From positions 1,884,001 to 1,948,000 of the forward strand of contig NZ_CP028083.1 of assembly GCF_005491425.1 (NCBI RefSeq): a DNA stretch of 64,000 bases. The letters run 5' to 3'. Below, piece by piece: positions 16,338 through 24,184 of the stretch. The position numbers and the translations under genes were made by a program. Position 1 is the stretch's first letter, and the number at the start of each line of letters is the position of its first letter. This DNA comes from Lysinibacillus sp. SGAir0095. Lineage in GTDB: Bacteria; Bacillota; Bacilli; Bacillales_A; Planococcaceae. A model generated the notes under the pieces. It had not been told where the DNA came from and did not search any database. It saw nothing but the letters and a program-made list of their open reading frames with translations.

Positions 16338-17294
16338 ATGCAGCATCCAGATTCAAGTTATTTAAATTTAGTACAACATATTTTAGAAAATGGTGTTAAA
16401 AAAGAAGATAGAACTGGAACCGGTACAATTAGTATTTTTGGTCATCAAATGAGATTTGATTTATCAAAGGGCTTTCCATTATTAACAACGAAGCGTGTAC
16501 CTTTTAAGCTCGTAGCAAGTGAATTGCTGTGGTTTATCAAAGGGGACACAAATATTCGTTATTTGTTAGAAAATAATAATCATATCTGGGATGAATGGGC
16601 CTTTAAAAAATGGGTTGAGTCTAATCAGTATACCGGACCGGATATGAAAAACTTTGGTTTACGTGCCGTTCAGGACGCAGAATTTGCAACACTACTGGCA
16701 GAACAAATGGATATTTTTAACGAAAAAGTTTTGAATGACGATGAGTTTGCAAAACAATTTGGAGATTTAGGTCCAGTTTACGGAAAACAATGGCGTTCAT
16801 GGCCAACTCCAAATGGTGAATCACTTGATCAATTAAAGAAAGTAATTAATCAAATTAAAAACAATCCAGATTCACGCCGCCTCATTGTGACTGCATGGAA
16901 CCCGTCAGAAGTAGACGATATGGCACTACCGCCTTGTCATGCGTTTTTCCAATTCTATGTTGCAGAAGGCAAGCTTTCTTGTCAATTATACCAGCGTAGT
17001 GCAGACGTATTTTTAGGTGTACCGTTTAACATTGCATCTTACGCATTGTTGACACATCTCATTGCCCATGAATGTGGATTAGAAGTAGGGGAGTTTGTAC
17101 ATAGCTTTGGTGATGCTCATATTTATTTAAATCATACAGATCAGGTAAATGAACAGCTATCAAGAAATCCAAAAGATTTACCAACAGTAAAGATTAATAC
17201 TGACAAAGCATCTATTTTTGATATGGAACTGGAGGATATTACGTTGGAAAACTATAATCCACATCCATCTATCAAGGCACCAATTGCCGTTTAG
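16338..17294 (+). CDS. thyA: Thymidylate synthase ThyA
   Basis: A 318-residue folate-dependent enzyme making dTMP from dUMP. It belongs to the long, Lactobacillus casei-like class: the roughly 50-residue insertion between IWDEW and GDLGPVYG is present. Catalytic Cys lies in [10 protein letters not shown], and [28 protein letters not shown] and HIYLNH are intact. ATG 16338 lies 8 nt after aggagtg; GTG 16329 overlaps that site. In B. subtilis the thy gene abuts dfrA; here six kilobases separate them. Confidence 0.96.
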   Translation: MQHPDSSYLNLVQHILENGVKKEDRTGTGTISIFGHQMRFDLSKGFPLLTTKRVPFKLVASELLWFIKGDTNIRYLLENNNHIWDEWAFKKWVESNQYTGPDMKNFGLRAVQDAEFATLLAEQMDIFNEKVLNDDEFAKQFGDLGPVYGKQWRSWPTPNGESLDQLKKVINQIKNNPDSRRLIVTAWNPSEVDDMALPPCHAFFQFYVAEGKLSCQLYQRSADVFLGVPFNIASYALLTHLIAHECGLEVGEFVHSFGDAHIYLNHTDQVNEQLSRNPKDLPTVKINTDKASIFDMELEDITLENYNPHPSIKAPIAV

Positions 17295-17310
17295 ATTACA
17301 TCATGACCTA

Positions 17311-17352
17311 AAAAACACTGCTGCTCCGATAAAAGGAGTCAGCAGTGTTTTA
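17311..17352. terminator. Bidirectional terminator between thyA and the ABC-F gene
   Basis: A long imperfect stem built on aaacactgctg/cagcagtgttt, with A/T tails on both sides, lies between convergent genes. Confidence 0.85.
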
Positions 17353-17354
17353 AT

Positions 17355-19178
17355 CTATTCATTTATCCATATGGATAGGAGCTCATCAAGTTGATTTTCG
17401 AGTTTTTCCAGCTCTATTAGGTCATTTAGCCGATTGTTCTCGTTATATCGAACCTTTACTACAGCAATTTTATTCTCTAATTGCTCAATTTGTTCATCAA
17501 TCGGGATGCTTATAGTCTTTTGACTCTTTGATACTTCGGCAACATCATGAGACTTTGGAATTTCATTGATTATACGTTCGCTATGTTTTTCTCGAGCCCA
17601 GTGATAATTGCCTTCATATAAGAACAGTTTTTGATTTTCTAACCAGGCTATACGTTGGAAAAGCAGATTTAGGAAAAAGCGATCGTGTGAGACGGCTAAC
17701 ACGGTACCATTAAAATGCTGTACAGTCTCTTCTAATACCTCTCTCGATTCAATATCCAAATGGTTCGTTGGTTCATCAAGAATAAGAAAATTTATATCCT
17801 CATACATAAGTTGAGCTAAGCGCAGCCTCATTTTCTCGCCACCACTTAGGTCTTTCACTTTCTTAAACACATCATAGCCGTAAAATAAAAACTTAGCTAA
17901 CGTGTGACGAGCTTCACCTTCAGTGATGGATACTTCCTTTCGGAAAACATCAATTAAACGAGCATTTACCTCTTCATAAACAAAGGCTTGAGATAGATAT
18001 CCTATTTTCACATTACTTCCAACTATAACATTTCCTAAATCAGGGATGACTTCTTCTGTGACCATCTTTAGTAAAGTGGATTTACCAGTACCGTTTAAAC
18101 CGACGATTGCCAGGCGATCCTGCCAGCGCAATTGAAGTGAAATCTCTTCAAACAAAACTTTGGCATATTGCTTTGTAACATTTTCAAATAGAACGACATC
18201 TTTACCGCTTCGTTCATTTGCTTCTAGTTTTAGCTGCATCTTTTTAGATACAACCGGTTTTTTTACAAGCTCAATTCTAGCTAATGCTTTTTCCATACTT
18301 TTAGCTCTGCGGTGCAGGGCAGCATTTGGTGGATTTGCTTCATTTGCCCATTGTTTTAGTCTTTTTATTGTTTCTTTCATCTTCGCAATTTTCTTTTGTT
18401 GTTCCTCATATTGAGCAAATTCACTTAGGATCCTAGCTTCTCTATTTCTTACATAATCATTATAATTTCCGACATATGAGTAAGGCTCACCATTTTCAAT
18501 CTCAATTATTTTCGAAACCACTGCGTTCATAAATTGACGATCATGAGAGACAACGATCAAGGTGCCATCATAATTTTTTAAATAATCCTCAAGCCATTCG
18601 ATTGCATTCATATCAAGATGGTTAGTCGGTTCGTCCAGTAGTAATATATGTGGATTTAATAATAGAATTTGCCCGAGCATGACCTTTGTTTTTTCTCCTC
18701 CACTTAATAGGTGAAACGGAGTTTGTAATAAGGGAGTAATCCCTAAACCATTTGCAATCATTTGAATTTTGGCTTCAATTTCGTAGCCTCCCTGTAGAAT
18801 AAACTGTTCTTGTATTTCGCCATATTGTTTTAGGAGTTTATCAAGATCCACAGCACTTGCCATCTGTTGCTCCAGGAGATGCATTTGTTCCGATAATGTA
18901 ATAATGGATGTAAAAGCTTCTTTAAGTACATTGATCGAAAGTACATTTTTATAAGGCGGGATTTGATGCAAGTATCCAATAGTTGACCCTTTCTTTTTAA
19001 TAATTCTTCCAACATCAGGCGTATCTATATTGGCTAAAAGCTTTAGAAGAGTCGTTTTGCCACAGCCATTTCGTCCTACTATTGCTACACGCTCACCATT
19101 ATGAATTTCCATTGTTAATCCTTCAAAGATAACGGTACCACCGTAAATTTTAGTTATATTTTCTGCTTTTATTGACAC
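17355..19178 (-). CDS. ABC-F family ATPase, probable ribosome-protection (antibiotic resistance) protein
   Basis: A 607-residue protein with two ABC domains and no membrane segment. Walker A loops GRNGCGKT (35-42) and GLNGTGKS, two LSGGEK signatures and two DEPTNHLD Walker B blocks are present. The linker between the domains is a charged helical hairpin (about 235-320), which in this family enters the ribosome, and a coiled C-terminal tail (about 525-607) follows. ABC-F factors either tune translation or expel antibiotics from the ribosome. GTG 19178 is the start: ggagg (19187-19191) lies 8 nt ahead, whereas the in-frame ATG at 19193 overlaps the ribosome site itself. The elaborate leader at 19200-19490 strongly suggests drug-inducible control and so a resistance role. 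The drug class cannot be told from the sequence. Confidence 0.85.
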   Translation of the reverse strand: MSIKAENITKIYGGTVIFEGLTMEIHNGERVAIVGRNGCGKTTLLKLLANIDTPDVGRIIKKKGSTIGYLHQIPPYKNVLSINVLKEAFTSIITLSEQMHLLEQQMASAVDLDKLLKQYGEIQEQFILQGGYEIEAKIQMIANGLGITPLLQTPFHLLSGGEKTKVMLGQILLLNPHILLLDEPTNHLDMNAIEWLEDYLKNYDGTLIVVSHDRQFMNAVVSKIIEIENGEPYSYVGNYNDYVRNREARILSEFAQYEEQQKKIAKMKETIKRLKQWANEANPPNAALHRRAKSMEKALARIELVKKPVVSKKMQLKLEANERSGKDVVLFENVTKQYAKVLFEEISLQLRWQDRLAIVGLNGTGKSTLLKMVTEEVIPDLGNVIVGSNVKIGYLSQAFVYEEVNARLIDVFRKEVSITEGEARHTLAKFLFYGYDVFKKVKDLSGGEKMRLRLAQLMYEDINFLILDEPTNHLDIESREVLEETVQHFNGTVLAVSHDRFFLNLLFQRIAWLENQKLFLYEGNYHWAREKHSERIINEIPKSHDVAEVSKSQKTISIPIDEQIEQLENKIAVVKVRYNENNRLNDLIELEKLENQLDELLSIWINE

Positions 19179-19206
19179 TGTGATTTCCTCCATTTTTTAC
19201 ACAGTG
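19176..19206 (-). promoter_or_regulatory. Hairpin enclosing the ABC-F ribosome binding site and start codon
   Basis: Perfect 7-bp arms (19200-19206 and 19176-19182) enclose a 17-nt loop that holds the ggagg site, and the GTG start codon is inside the 3' arm. The RNA hairpin could lower translation until opened. Confidence 0.5.
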
Positions 19207-19234
19207 AAGCCAATCTTAAAAGTGTTTTTATACA

Positions 19235-19268
19235 CAAAAAAGACTGCTCGATTAACAAGCAGTCTTTT
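19235..19268 (-). terminator. Intrinsic terminator inside the ABC-F leader (attenuator candidate)
   Basis: Read on the minus strand, a stem AAAAGACTGCTTG/CGAGCAGTCTTTT with loop TTAAT ends in a U-run. It lies between the leader ORF and the ABC-F start, about 57 nt before the GTG, so a default transcript from the leader promoter would stop here. Confidence 0.8.
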
Positions 19269-19295
19269 CGTATGTTTTATGAAAAGAATGGCTAA

Positions 19296-19430
19296 TCAGC
19301 TGTGTTTTCGATTTATTTGTCTAAAAAAGGGCATACGAATCCCGTTAGTCGCAAAATCGAAAGTAATGACACGTGAAAAATAAAGGAAACGGTCATTATT
19401 TACACATGTCGTCACAGCTAAAGTATTCAT
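19296..19430 (-). CDS. 44-residue leader peptide upstream of the ABC-F gene
   Basis: A 44-codon ORF begins at ATG 19430 with an excellent ggaggtg site (19437-19443) and ends at TGA 19296, just before the leader terminator. It begins MNTLAVTTCVNNDR and has many aromatic and basic residues; I know no homolog. The coding RNA holds a dyad (TAATGAC/GTCATTA, arms at 19392-19398 and 19364-19370), and its TTCGTATG (19332-19339) can pair with CATACGAA (19267-19274) at the foot of the terminator. Such short ORFs before ABC-F and erm genes act by drug-stalled ribosomes. Confidence 0.7.
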   Translation of the reverse strand: MNTLAVTTCVNNDRFLYFSRVITFDFATNGIRMPFFRQINRKHS

Positions 19431-19461
19431 TCTTTTCACCTCCGAATTTATAGTTATATTC

Positions 19462-19490
19462 AGTATATTCACTAAATGATTAAATGTCAA
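19462..19490 (-). promoter_or_regulatory. Near-consensus SigA promoter of the ABC-F leader
   Basis: TTGACA (19485-19490) and TATACT (19462-19467) are separated by exactly 17 bases on the minus strand. Transcription would begin about 20 nt upstream of the leader-peptide start codon. Confidence 0.8.
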
Positions 19491-19857
19491 ACTTATCCTG
19501 AAAATTAACTTATGGTTACTGGTTGTAACGCATATTATTATGATGCTAGGTATCGGTTCAGTTTTAGCTTCTACACAAACGAATACTTTAAACTCTTTAC
19601 CGAAAGAGTACTACCCAGATGGTATTGCGATTACACAAACAATCCAACAAGTAGCAGGTGCGATAGGTATTGCTGTGATGGTATCCCTGTTTACTTCAAA
19701 ACAAGGAGATTATCTAACCACAATTGGAAGTAACTCAACTGAAGCGGCAGCATCAGGTTCATCTTTCGTATTCACTATTGGACTAGTATTTTCACTAATG
19801 AACCTAGTATTATCATTGTTTATGAAAAAACCGCAAAATGTAAAATTAAGAGATTAA
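19480..19857 (+). pseudogene. C-terminal remnant of an MFS (DHA2-type) multidrug efflux pump
   Basis: The frame is open from a TGA at 19477 to the stop at 19857 and encodes only about 110-125 residues. LPKEYYPDGIAITQTIQQVAGAIGIAVMVSLF is the typical C-terminal portion (last three or four membrane segments) of 14-span DHA2 pumps such as LmrB. The first three quarters of a usual 480-residue pump are missing, and the broken edge lies over the divergent ABC-F promoter. It keeps its own terminator. A deletion or insertion that brought in the ABC-F block is the simplest reading. A short frame starting at ATG 19540 could be translated but should not make a working pump. Confidence 0.8.
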
Positions 19858-19862
19858 TAAAC

Positions 19863-19900
19863 AAAGAGCATTTCTTCAAAGAAGGAGAAATGCTCTTTTT
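19863..19900 (+). terminator. Intrinsic terminator after the MFS remnant
   Basis: Arms aaagagcatttct and agaaatgctcttt with a 10-nt loop and a T-run; a leftover of the intact pump gene. Confidence 0.85.
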
Positions 19901-19946
19901 GGTTGAATTAATATGGAGAAAAATACGTTGGAATGGAGAATACTAA

Positions 19947-20462
19947 ATGCTTCTAGAGTCCGAAAGATTACTTATTAGACAATTTACTATGGATGACGTG
20001 GAGGAGGTTTATGAATACACTTCAAATCCGGTTGTAATGAAATATATTCCTGAAGGTGTCATGACCGAAGAGGAGACTAAAAAATTTATACTTGAGAATA
20101 TCGAAGTCAAAACTGAGAAGTATGCAGTTATTTTAAAGGAAGAAAATCGCTTAATCGGACACATTGCATTTTTTAGGTATTTTGGAGAGCATACATATGA
20201 AATTGGTTGGGTGTTTAATCCTGAGTATTATAACAGAGGGTTTGCAACAGAAGCAGCCGATACTATATTAAACTATGGTTTTAGAAAACTTAAACTACAC
20301 CGTATTATCGCAACATGCCAGCCAGAGAATATTCCATCCTATCGCATAATGGAGAAGATTGGAATGCGTAGAGAAGGGTACTTTAAAAAATGTATTCCGC
20401 ATGAATTGGAGTGGTGGGATGAATATTATTATGCTATTTTAGCTGAAGAATGGACTTTATAA
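19947..20462 (+). CDS. GNAT acetyltransferase, RimJ/RimL type
   Basis: A 171-residue N-acetyltransferase of the RimJ/RimL group, which acetylates N-termini of ribosomal proteins or small molecules using acetyl-CoA. It opens with ESERLLIRQF, has the acetyl-CoA loop in the NRGFATEAA segment (residues ~95-103) and ends with GMRREGYF and EWWDEYYYAI, standard for the family. ATG 19947 follows a ggagaa site. The substrate is unknown. Its place beside resistance-type genes might suggest drug modification, but that is weak. Confidence 0.85.
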   Translation: MLLESERLLIRQFTMDDVEEVYEYTSNPVVMKYIPEGVMTEEETKKFILENIEVKTEKYAVILKEENRLIGHIAFFRYFGEHTYEIGWVFNPEYYNRGFATEAADTILNYGFRKLKLHRIIATCQPENIPSYRIMEKIGMRREGYFKKCIPHELEWWDEYYYAILAEEWTL

Positions 20463-20467
20463 TATCA

Positions 20468-20510
20468 AAAAGACTCTCAAGATTTGATAAAATCATCCGA
20501 GAGTCTTTAT
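20468..20510. terminator. Bidirectional terminator
   Basis: aaagactctc/gagagtcttt arms with A/T-rich flanks lie between convergent genes. Confidence 0.8.
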
Positions 20511-20513
20511 CAA

Positions 20514-21467
20514 TTATTCACATAATAGAATCTGTCTGACAAACAAATGTTTTTTCGTAATACAACAGTCGGTGATTTTAAAGCCTACTTCTTCAATCAA
20601 GTCATCAATGGTTTCAATAGTAACAATCAAGCATTTATCTGAGATTCGTCTAGCTTGTTTAATGATGTCAATCTGTTCTTCCCGTGAAATATGTGTATAA
20701 AGATTGTACGGTAAATCAATGATACAAACATCATAATGATCGTTAACTTCAGAAATAGGACCTTTTGTTATCGTTCCTTTTAGATTGAAATATGCAATAT
20801 TTTCTCGTGCCCCCTTACACACAATAGGGTTAATATCTCGACCTTCTATATTGATTCCCATTGATAGCGCTTCAACTACTACAGTTCCAATCCCGCAGCA
20901 GGGATCAATAGCACGGATTTCAATTGGGTCTGGAACAGCTATATTGGCAATTGCTCGAGCGACCCTTGTGTTTAATGCTGTAGAATAACTATTAGGCTTA
21001 TGTACATGCTCACGCCAAACCGATACACTTTTACTATGTTTTCCAAAATACCATCTATTATTAATTGAAACCAATCCAAATACAATCTCGGGATTGTCCA
21101 AATCAGGTTCTCCATTGATGATTAAACCAAGTTCACGTTCCATTAGCCTGCGCTCAGGATGAGGGATTTTCTTTGTTTCTCCTATATCCATTCTGTTAAA
21201 ACAGTATACTTTATAGGAGGAGGCACTGACTTTCATATCCTTAATCAAGTTTTTTATATCTGATATGGTCTCCGCCTCATACATGACTTCTAGACGTTCT
21301 TCCATGAAAGGGCTACGACTAGGGTCTACGGCTAAATCGCTAAATAAATAGTTTTGCTGAGTGTCGAAGCCGAAAAATGAACGCATCTCCATTCGACAGA
21401 GATCATGTTCATTTTTATGATGTACATAGGTATAAATATATGTACTTTGAGTTTTTAGTTTATTCAA
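20514..21467 (-). CDS. TRM11/UPF0020-type nucleic acid methyltransferase
   Basis: A 317-residue SAM-dependent methylase. The C-terminal Rossmann domain has the SAM loop DPCCGIGTVVVEA (about 195-207) and the catalytic motif DLPYN (about 252), a variant of the (D/N)PPY found in enzymes that methylate base amino groups. This pattern matches the Trm11/TrmG10 tRNA-guanine methylases, but the N-terminal part lacks a clear THUMP domain. The start is TTG 21467 behind an aaagga site; no better ATG is in frame. It follows the hypothetical gene at 21941 by 18 nt and is probably in an operon with it. Confidence 0.75.
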   Translation of the reverse strand: MNKLKTQSTYIYTYVHHKNEHDLCRMEMRSFFGFDTQQNYLFSDLAVDPSRSPFMEERLEVMYEAETISDIKNLIKDMKVSASSYKVYCFNRMDIGETKKIPHPERRLMERELGLIINGEPDLDNPEIVFGLVSINNRWYFGKHSKSVSVWREHVHKPNSYSTALNTRVARAIANIAVPDPIEIRAIDPCCGIGTVVVEALSMGINIEGRDINPIVCKGARENIAYFNLKGTITKGPISEVNDHYDVCIIDLPYNLYTHISREEQIDIIKQARRISDKCLIVTIETIDDLIEEVGFKITDCCITKKHLFVRQILLCE

Positions 21468-21485
21468 TCGGTATTCATCCTTTTT

Positions 21486-21941
21486 CTATTGTTGTTCTAT
21501 GGTGCTTACCAATTCGATAAGGAAGCTATAGATGAGTGAGATTGCTTCTTGTATGGACATCTCTTTGTGGAAACCAACCATATTATCAAGTGGAATATTG
21601 ATATCCCACAATCCATCTTCACCTGAAAACATCAAACTGGAGTAAATGTCTTTTCCTTGTAAGTTATCTTCTAAATAAGTTTTGATGATGGATGCATGTT
21701 TCTTTTGAACCTTTAGGCCAAGTAAAACCATGAATGTTTTAAATACATCGTCCACCTCTAAAGATAGGCTATCTGTTTTAATTGGTTCAAAAGCCTTCGA
21801 CTCGATGTAAATAAACTCATTCATATGTTGTTTTAGGTGTGTTAATGGTGTATTTAGGAATAAAGACTCTACTTGTGCGATTACCTCTTCAGAATCTTTG
21901 TCACAACGCTCAATATACACATCTGTTAAATTAAGTGTCAT
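21486..21941 (-). CDS. Hypothetical acidic protein
   Basis: A 151-residue soluble, acidic protein I do not recognise. No signal peptide or membrane segment is seen. Starts at ATG 21941 behind a clear ggaggtt site. The predicted mix of helices with short strands gives no functional clue. It is co-oriented with the methyltransferase gene downstream, which may share its transcript. Confidence 0.7.
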   Translation of the reverse strand: MTLNLTDVYIERCDKDSEEVIAQVESLFLNTPLTHLKQHMNEFIYIESKAFEPIKTDSLSLEVDDVFKTFMVLLGLKVQKKHASIIKTYLEDNLQGKDIYSSLMFSGEDGLWDINIPLDNMVGFHKEMSIQEAISLIYSFLIELVSTIEQQ

Positions 21942-22075
21942 TTTTGTTAACCTCCAAAAAATTTCTCTTCTTATTATAACCCTATATACAATAAAAAATA
22001 GACAGTCAGCAAATGACTGTCTTAACTCATCACTAAGTTTACCATAATTTGATAAGAATGAGTATGATTCACCAA

Positions 22076-22882
22076 CTAATTCAGCTTAAATAAACTTTTT
22101 GTCCAAATTTCTGTGGAGCTCGGATGATTGCTTTCAAAAAGAGAAAAGCGATTTGCGAATTGAAGATGCTCCTGGTTTATAAAAGGTTTTAGCGATTTAG
22201 GACAAGCGTTTATTATAATGGAATCCTTTTTTAGCGAATCCAGCTGTCTGATTAAATCATTTTTAATTTGAGGAATTTCTGTCCACATTTTCAGCCACAT
22301 TTTATCCCGTAGCTCACGATAATAATTGTTCATCGGTTTTTCATGGATGAAGTGAAGAGAAGTTTGGAAATTCACGGCATTTATAATGATTACACGATAT
22401 TTATGTTGCTCTTCAAGAACCAAATGCTCCTTTAGTGCCAATATTAAACTTTCTATACTTTTTTCGATTTTTTTCCCAGTTTGTCCCTGAGCTGCTCCGA
22501 TAGGAACGAGTTTTTCTCTCGTTTGCTCATATTCATCTATATGAGGAGATTCTAAAAGGATGGCAATTGTCTTATTTTTATAATTTGTGTCGATTAGATC
22601 ATCTGCAAAGCCAGAATTTAATACAAGGCTGTTTTTCTCGGACAGCGTATCAATTGTTATATCATCACCATTTAGTTCTACAAAAAATCGAGTTACATTT
22701 TGGACTTGTTTGTTCCTTTTGAAAAAAGAACGTTTTAGTGTAATTATGTTTCGCTCCTTATCTAAGAGAATGTATTTGCTGTTGCTTGCAACTAAATCCT
22801 CATAAACCACATCACTAATTTCTGTTTGAATGGGGTATCCTTCTAAAGTGATTGCACACTTTTGTCTAACTCCAGTTAGCAT
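22076..22882 (-). CDS. Unknown protein with uracil-DNA-glycosylase-like motifs
   Basis: A 268-residue soluble protein, not firmly assigned. ATG 22882 is chosen because aaggaagtgg precedes it; the frame also opens 15 codons earlier without a site. Two motifs stand out: LLESPHIDEYE with GAAQGQTGKKIE (about 100-130) in the middle and SNHPSS at the C-terminus. Their spacing loosely resembles the first and last active-site motifs of the uracil-DNA glycosylase superfamily, whose last motif is usually HPSP. IINACPKSLKPF lies between them. This is a pattern resemblance only. Confidence 0.6.
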   Translation of the reverse strand: MLTGVRQKCAITLEGYPIQTEISDVVYEDLVASNSKYILLDKERNIITLKRSFFKRNKQVQNVTRFFVELNGDDITIDTLSEKNSLVLNSGFADDLIDTNYKNKTIAILLESPHIDEYEQTREKLVPIGAAQGQTGKKIEKSIESLILALKEHLVLEEQHKYRVIIINAVNFQTSLHFIHEKPMNNYYRELRDKMWLKMWTEIPQIKNDLIRQLDSLKKDSIIINACPKSLKPFINQEHLQFANRFSLFESNHPSSTEIWTKSLFKLN

Positions 22883-22960
22883 TATGCCACTTCCTTTGCT
22901 TGTTTTTAGCTGTATATATTGATACAAATAAATGTCTATTAATTATTTATATTAAGTTTT

Positions 22961-22989
22961 TTGTAAAAATATGAATAAAAAAGTATAAA
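22961..22989 (+). promoter_or_regulatory. Promoter of dfrA
   Basis: TTGTAA (22961-22966) and TATAAA (22984-22989) with a 17-base spacer lie about 32 nt before the start codon. Confidence 0.55.
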
Positions 22990-23020
22990 ATAGAAGAAAT
23001 GATGATTTAGGAGAGATAGT

Positions 23021-23500
23021 ATGATTTCACTAATAGTAGCTCACGACAGAAATCGAGTAATCGGTTATGAAAATAAAATGCCTTGGCATCTACCAGGGGA
23101 ACTGCAATATTTTAAAGAACAAACGATGGGGAAACCAATGATAATGGGCAGAAAAACCTTTGATTCTATTGGTAGACCGTTGCCAGGAAGAAGAAATATT
23201 GTGATAACCCGAAATGCAAACTATCAAGTAGAAGGGGTCGAAGTAGCCACAAGTTTGGAAGAAGCTTTGAAGTTAGCTGGTAATGAAGAGGAAATCATGA
23301 TTATCGGTGGTGAACAGATTTTTAAACTGGCACTGCCAATTGCCGATCGCCTATATATTACTCATATTGAACATGACTTTAATGGAGACACATTCTTCCC
23401 GATATACGGTAACCAATGGATATTGGTTTCAAAAAGTGACCCTATTGAGACACCTAATGCTTATAGTTATACCTATTGTATTTATGAAAGAAATCAATAA
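23021..23500 (+). CDS. dfrA: Dihydrofolate reductase
   Basis: A 159-residue enzyme reducing dihydrofolate to tetrahydrofolate with NADPH, regenerating the cofactor oxidised by ThyA. ISLIVAHDRNRVIG, MPWHLPGEL with the usual active-site acidic residue nearby replaced in register by the following GEL, MGRKTFDSIG, the LPGRRNIV segment and IIGGEQIF are characteristic. It has its own promoter and a terminator, so it is transcribed apart from thyA. Confidence 0.94.
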   Translation: MISLIVAHDRNRVIGYENKMPWHLPGELQYFKEQTMGKPMIMGRKTFDSIGRPLPGRRNIVITRNANYQVEGVEVATSLEEALKLAGNEEEIMIIGGEQIFKLALPIADRLYITHIEHDFNGDTFFPIYGNQWILVSKSDPIETPNAYSYTYCIYERNQ

Positions 23501-23506
23501 TGTTAA

Positions 23507-23545
23507 TGAAAATTTCTTTATCTCTAGGGATGAAGAAATTTTTTT
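23507..23545 (+). terminator. Terminator after dfrA
   Basis: aaaatttctt/aagaaatttt arms with a 14-nt loop end in a T-run. Confidence 0.7.
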
Positions 23546-23567
23546 ATTTAAATAATTTTCAAAATTT

Positions 23568-23593
23568 TGAAACTTAAAGTCGAATGGCTCGTA
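23568..23593 (+). promoter_or_regulatory. SigW-type ECF promoter for yuaF-floT
   Basis: TGAAAC (23568-23573), 16 bases, then CGTA (23590-23593): the classic pattern of the envelope-stress sigma factor SigW. The B. subtilis yuaF-floT-yuaI operon is a known SigW target, which supports the match. Confidence 0.8.
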
Positions 23594-23632
23594 TATAAGT
23601 CATAAGGATTTATTTGGTAAAGGTGGTGTTAT

Positions 23633-24172
23633 TTGTTGCTATTTGGAGCTGAACTTCCTACAGTTTATTTATTTACTTTGATTATCGTTGGTTGTATTAC
23701 AATTCTTTATCTATTTTTCTCTGATTTGTTTGATGGTGTTTTTGAGGGGATTCCATTTATTGATCCTGCAGTTATTTTATCATTCATAACAATTACTTCA
23801 GCTGGTGGATTTTTGCTGGAAAAGTTCACCGACTTATCGAGTAGCCTGAATTTCATAATTGCCTGTATTATATCAGGAATTATAAGTAGCTTAATTTATT
23901 TTTTTATACTTGTACCTTTGAAAAGTGCAGAAGTCTCATTAGCTTACACAGAAGAGTCTCTGGAGGGGCAAGTAGGTAAGGTTATTGTCCCGATCCCTGT
24001 AAATGGCTATGGTGAGATTGTCATTGAATCTGTAAATGGAATTATATCTAAGCGAGCTACTGGGTTTGAAAATGAAGCAATTGAGTATCATCAACAGGTT
24101 CTCATCATTGAAGCAAAAGAAGGGACGGTTTATGTAAAGAAATATGAGTCACCCTTACAATTCAAAATATAG
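23633..24172 (+). CDS. yuaF: NfeD-family membrane protein YuaF
   Basis: A 179-residue NfeD-type protein with three membrane segments (about 8-30, 42-62, 72-98) and a C-terminal soluble beta-barrel (about 115-175) of OB-fold type, with the EGQVGKVIVPI and YGEIVIES blocks. NfeD proteins partner with flotillins in membrane microdomains. TTG 23633 is used because aaaggtggtg precedes it at good spacing; no ATG is available. floT starts 12 nt after its stop. Controlled by the SigW-type promoter upstream. Confidence 0.88.
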   Translation: MLLFGAELPTVYLFTLIIVGCITILYLFFSDLFDGVFEGIPFIDPAVILSFITITSAGGFLLEKFTDLSSSLNFIIACIISGIISSLIYFFILVPLKSAEVSLAYTEESLEGQVGKVIVPIPVNGYGEIVIESVNGIISKRATGFENEAIEYHQQVLIIEAKEGTVYVKKYESPLQFKI

Positions 24173-24184
24173 GAGGAATAAATT

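Noticed and set aside
19512..19733. Alternative plus-strand frame over the MFS remnant
   Set aside because: Composition is not protein-like, while the overlapping frame matches the C-terminus of DHA2 pumps.
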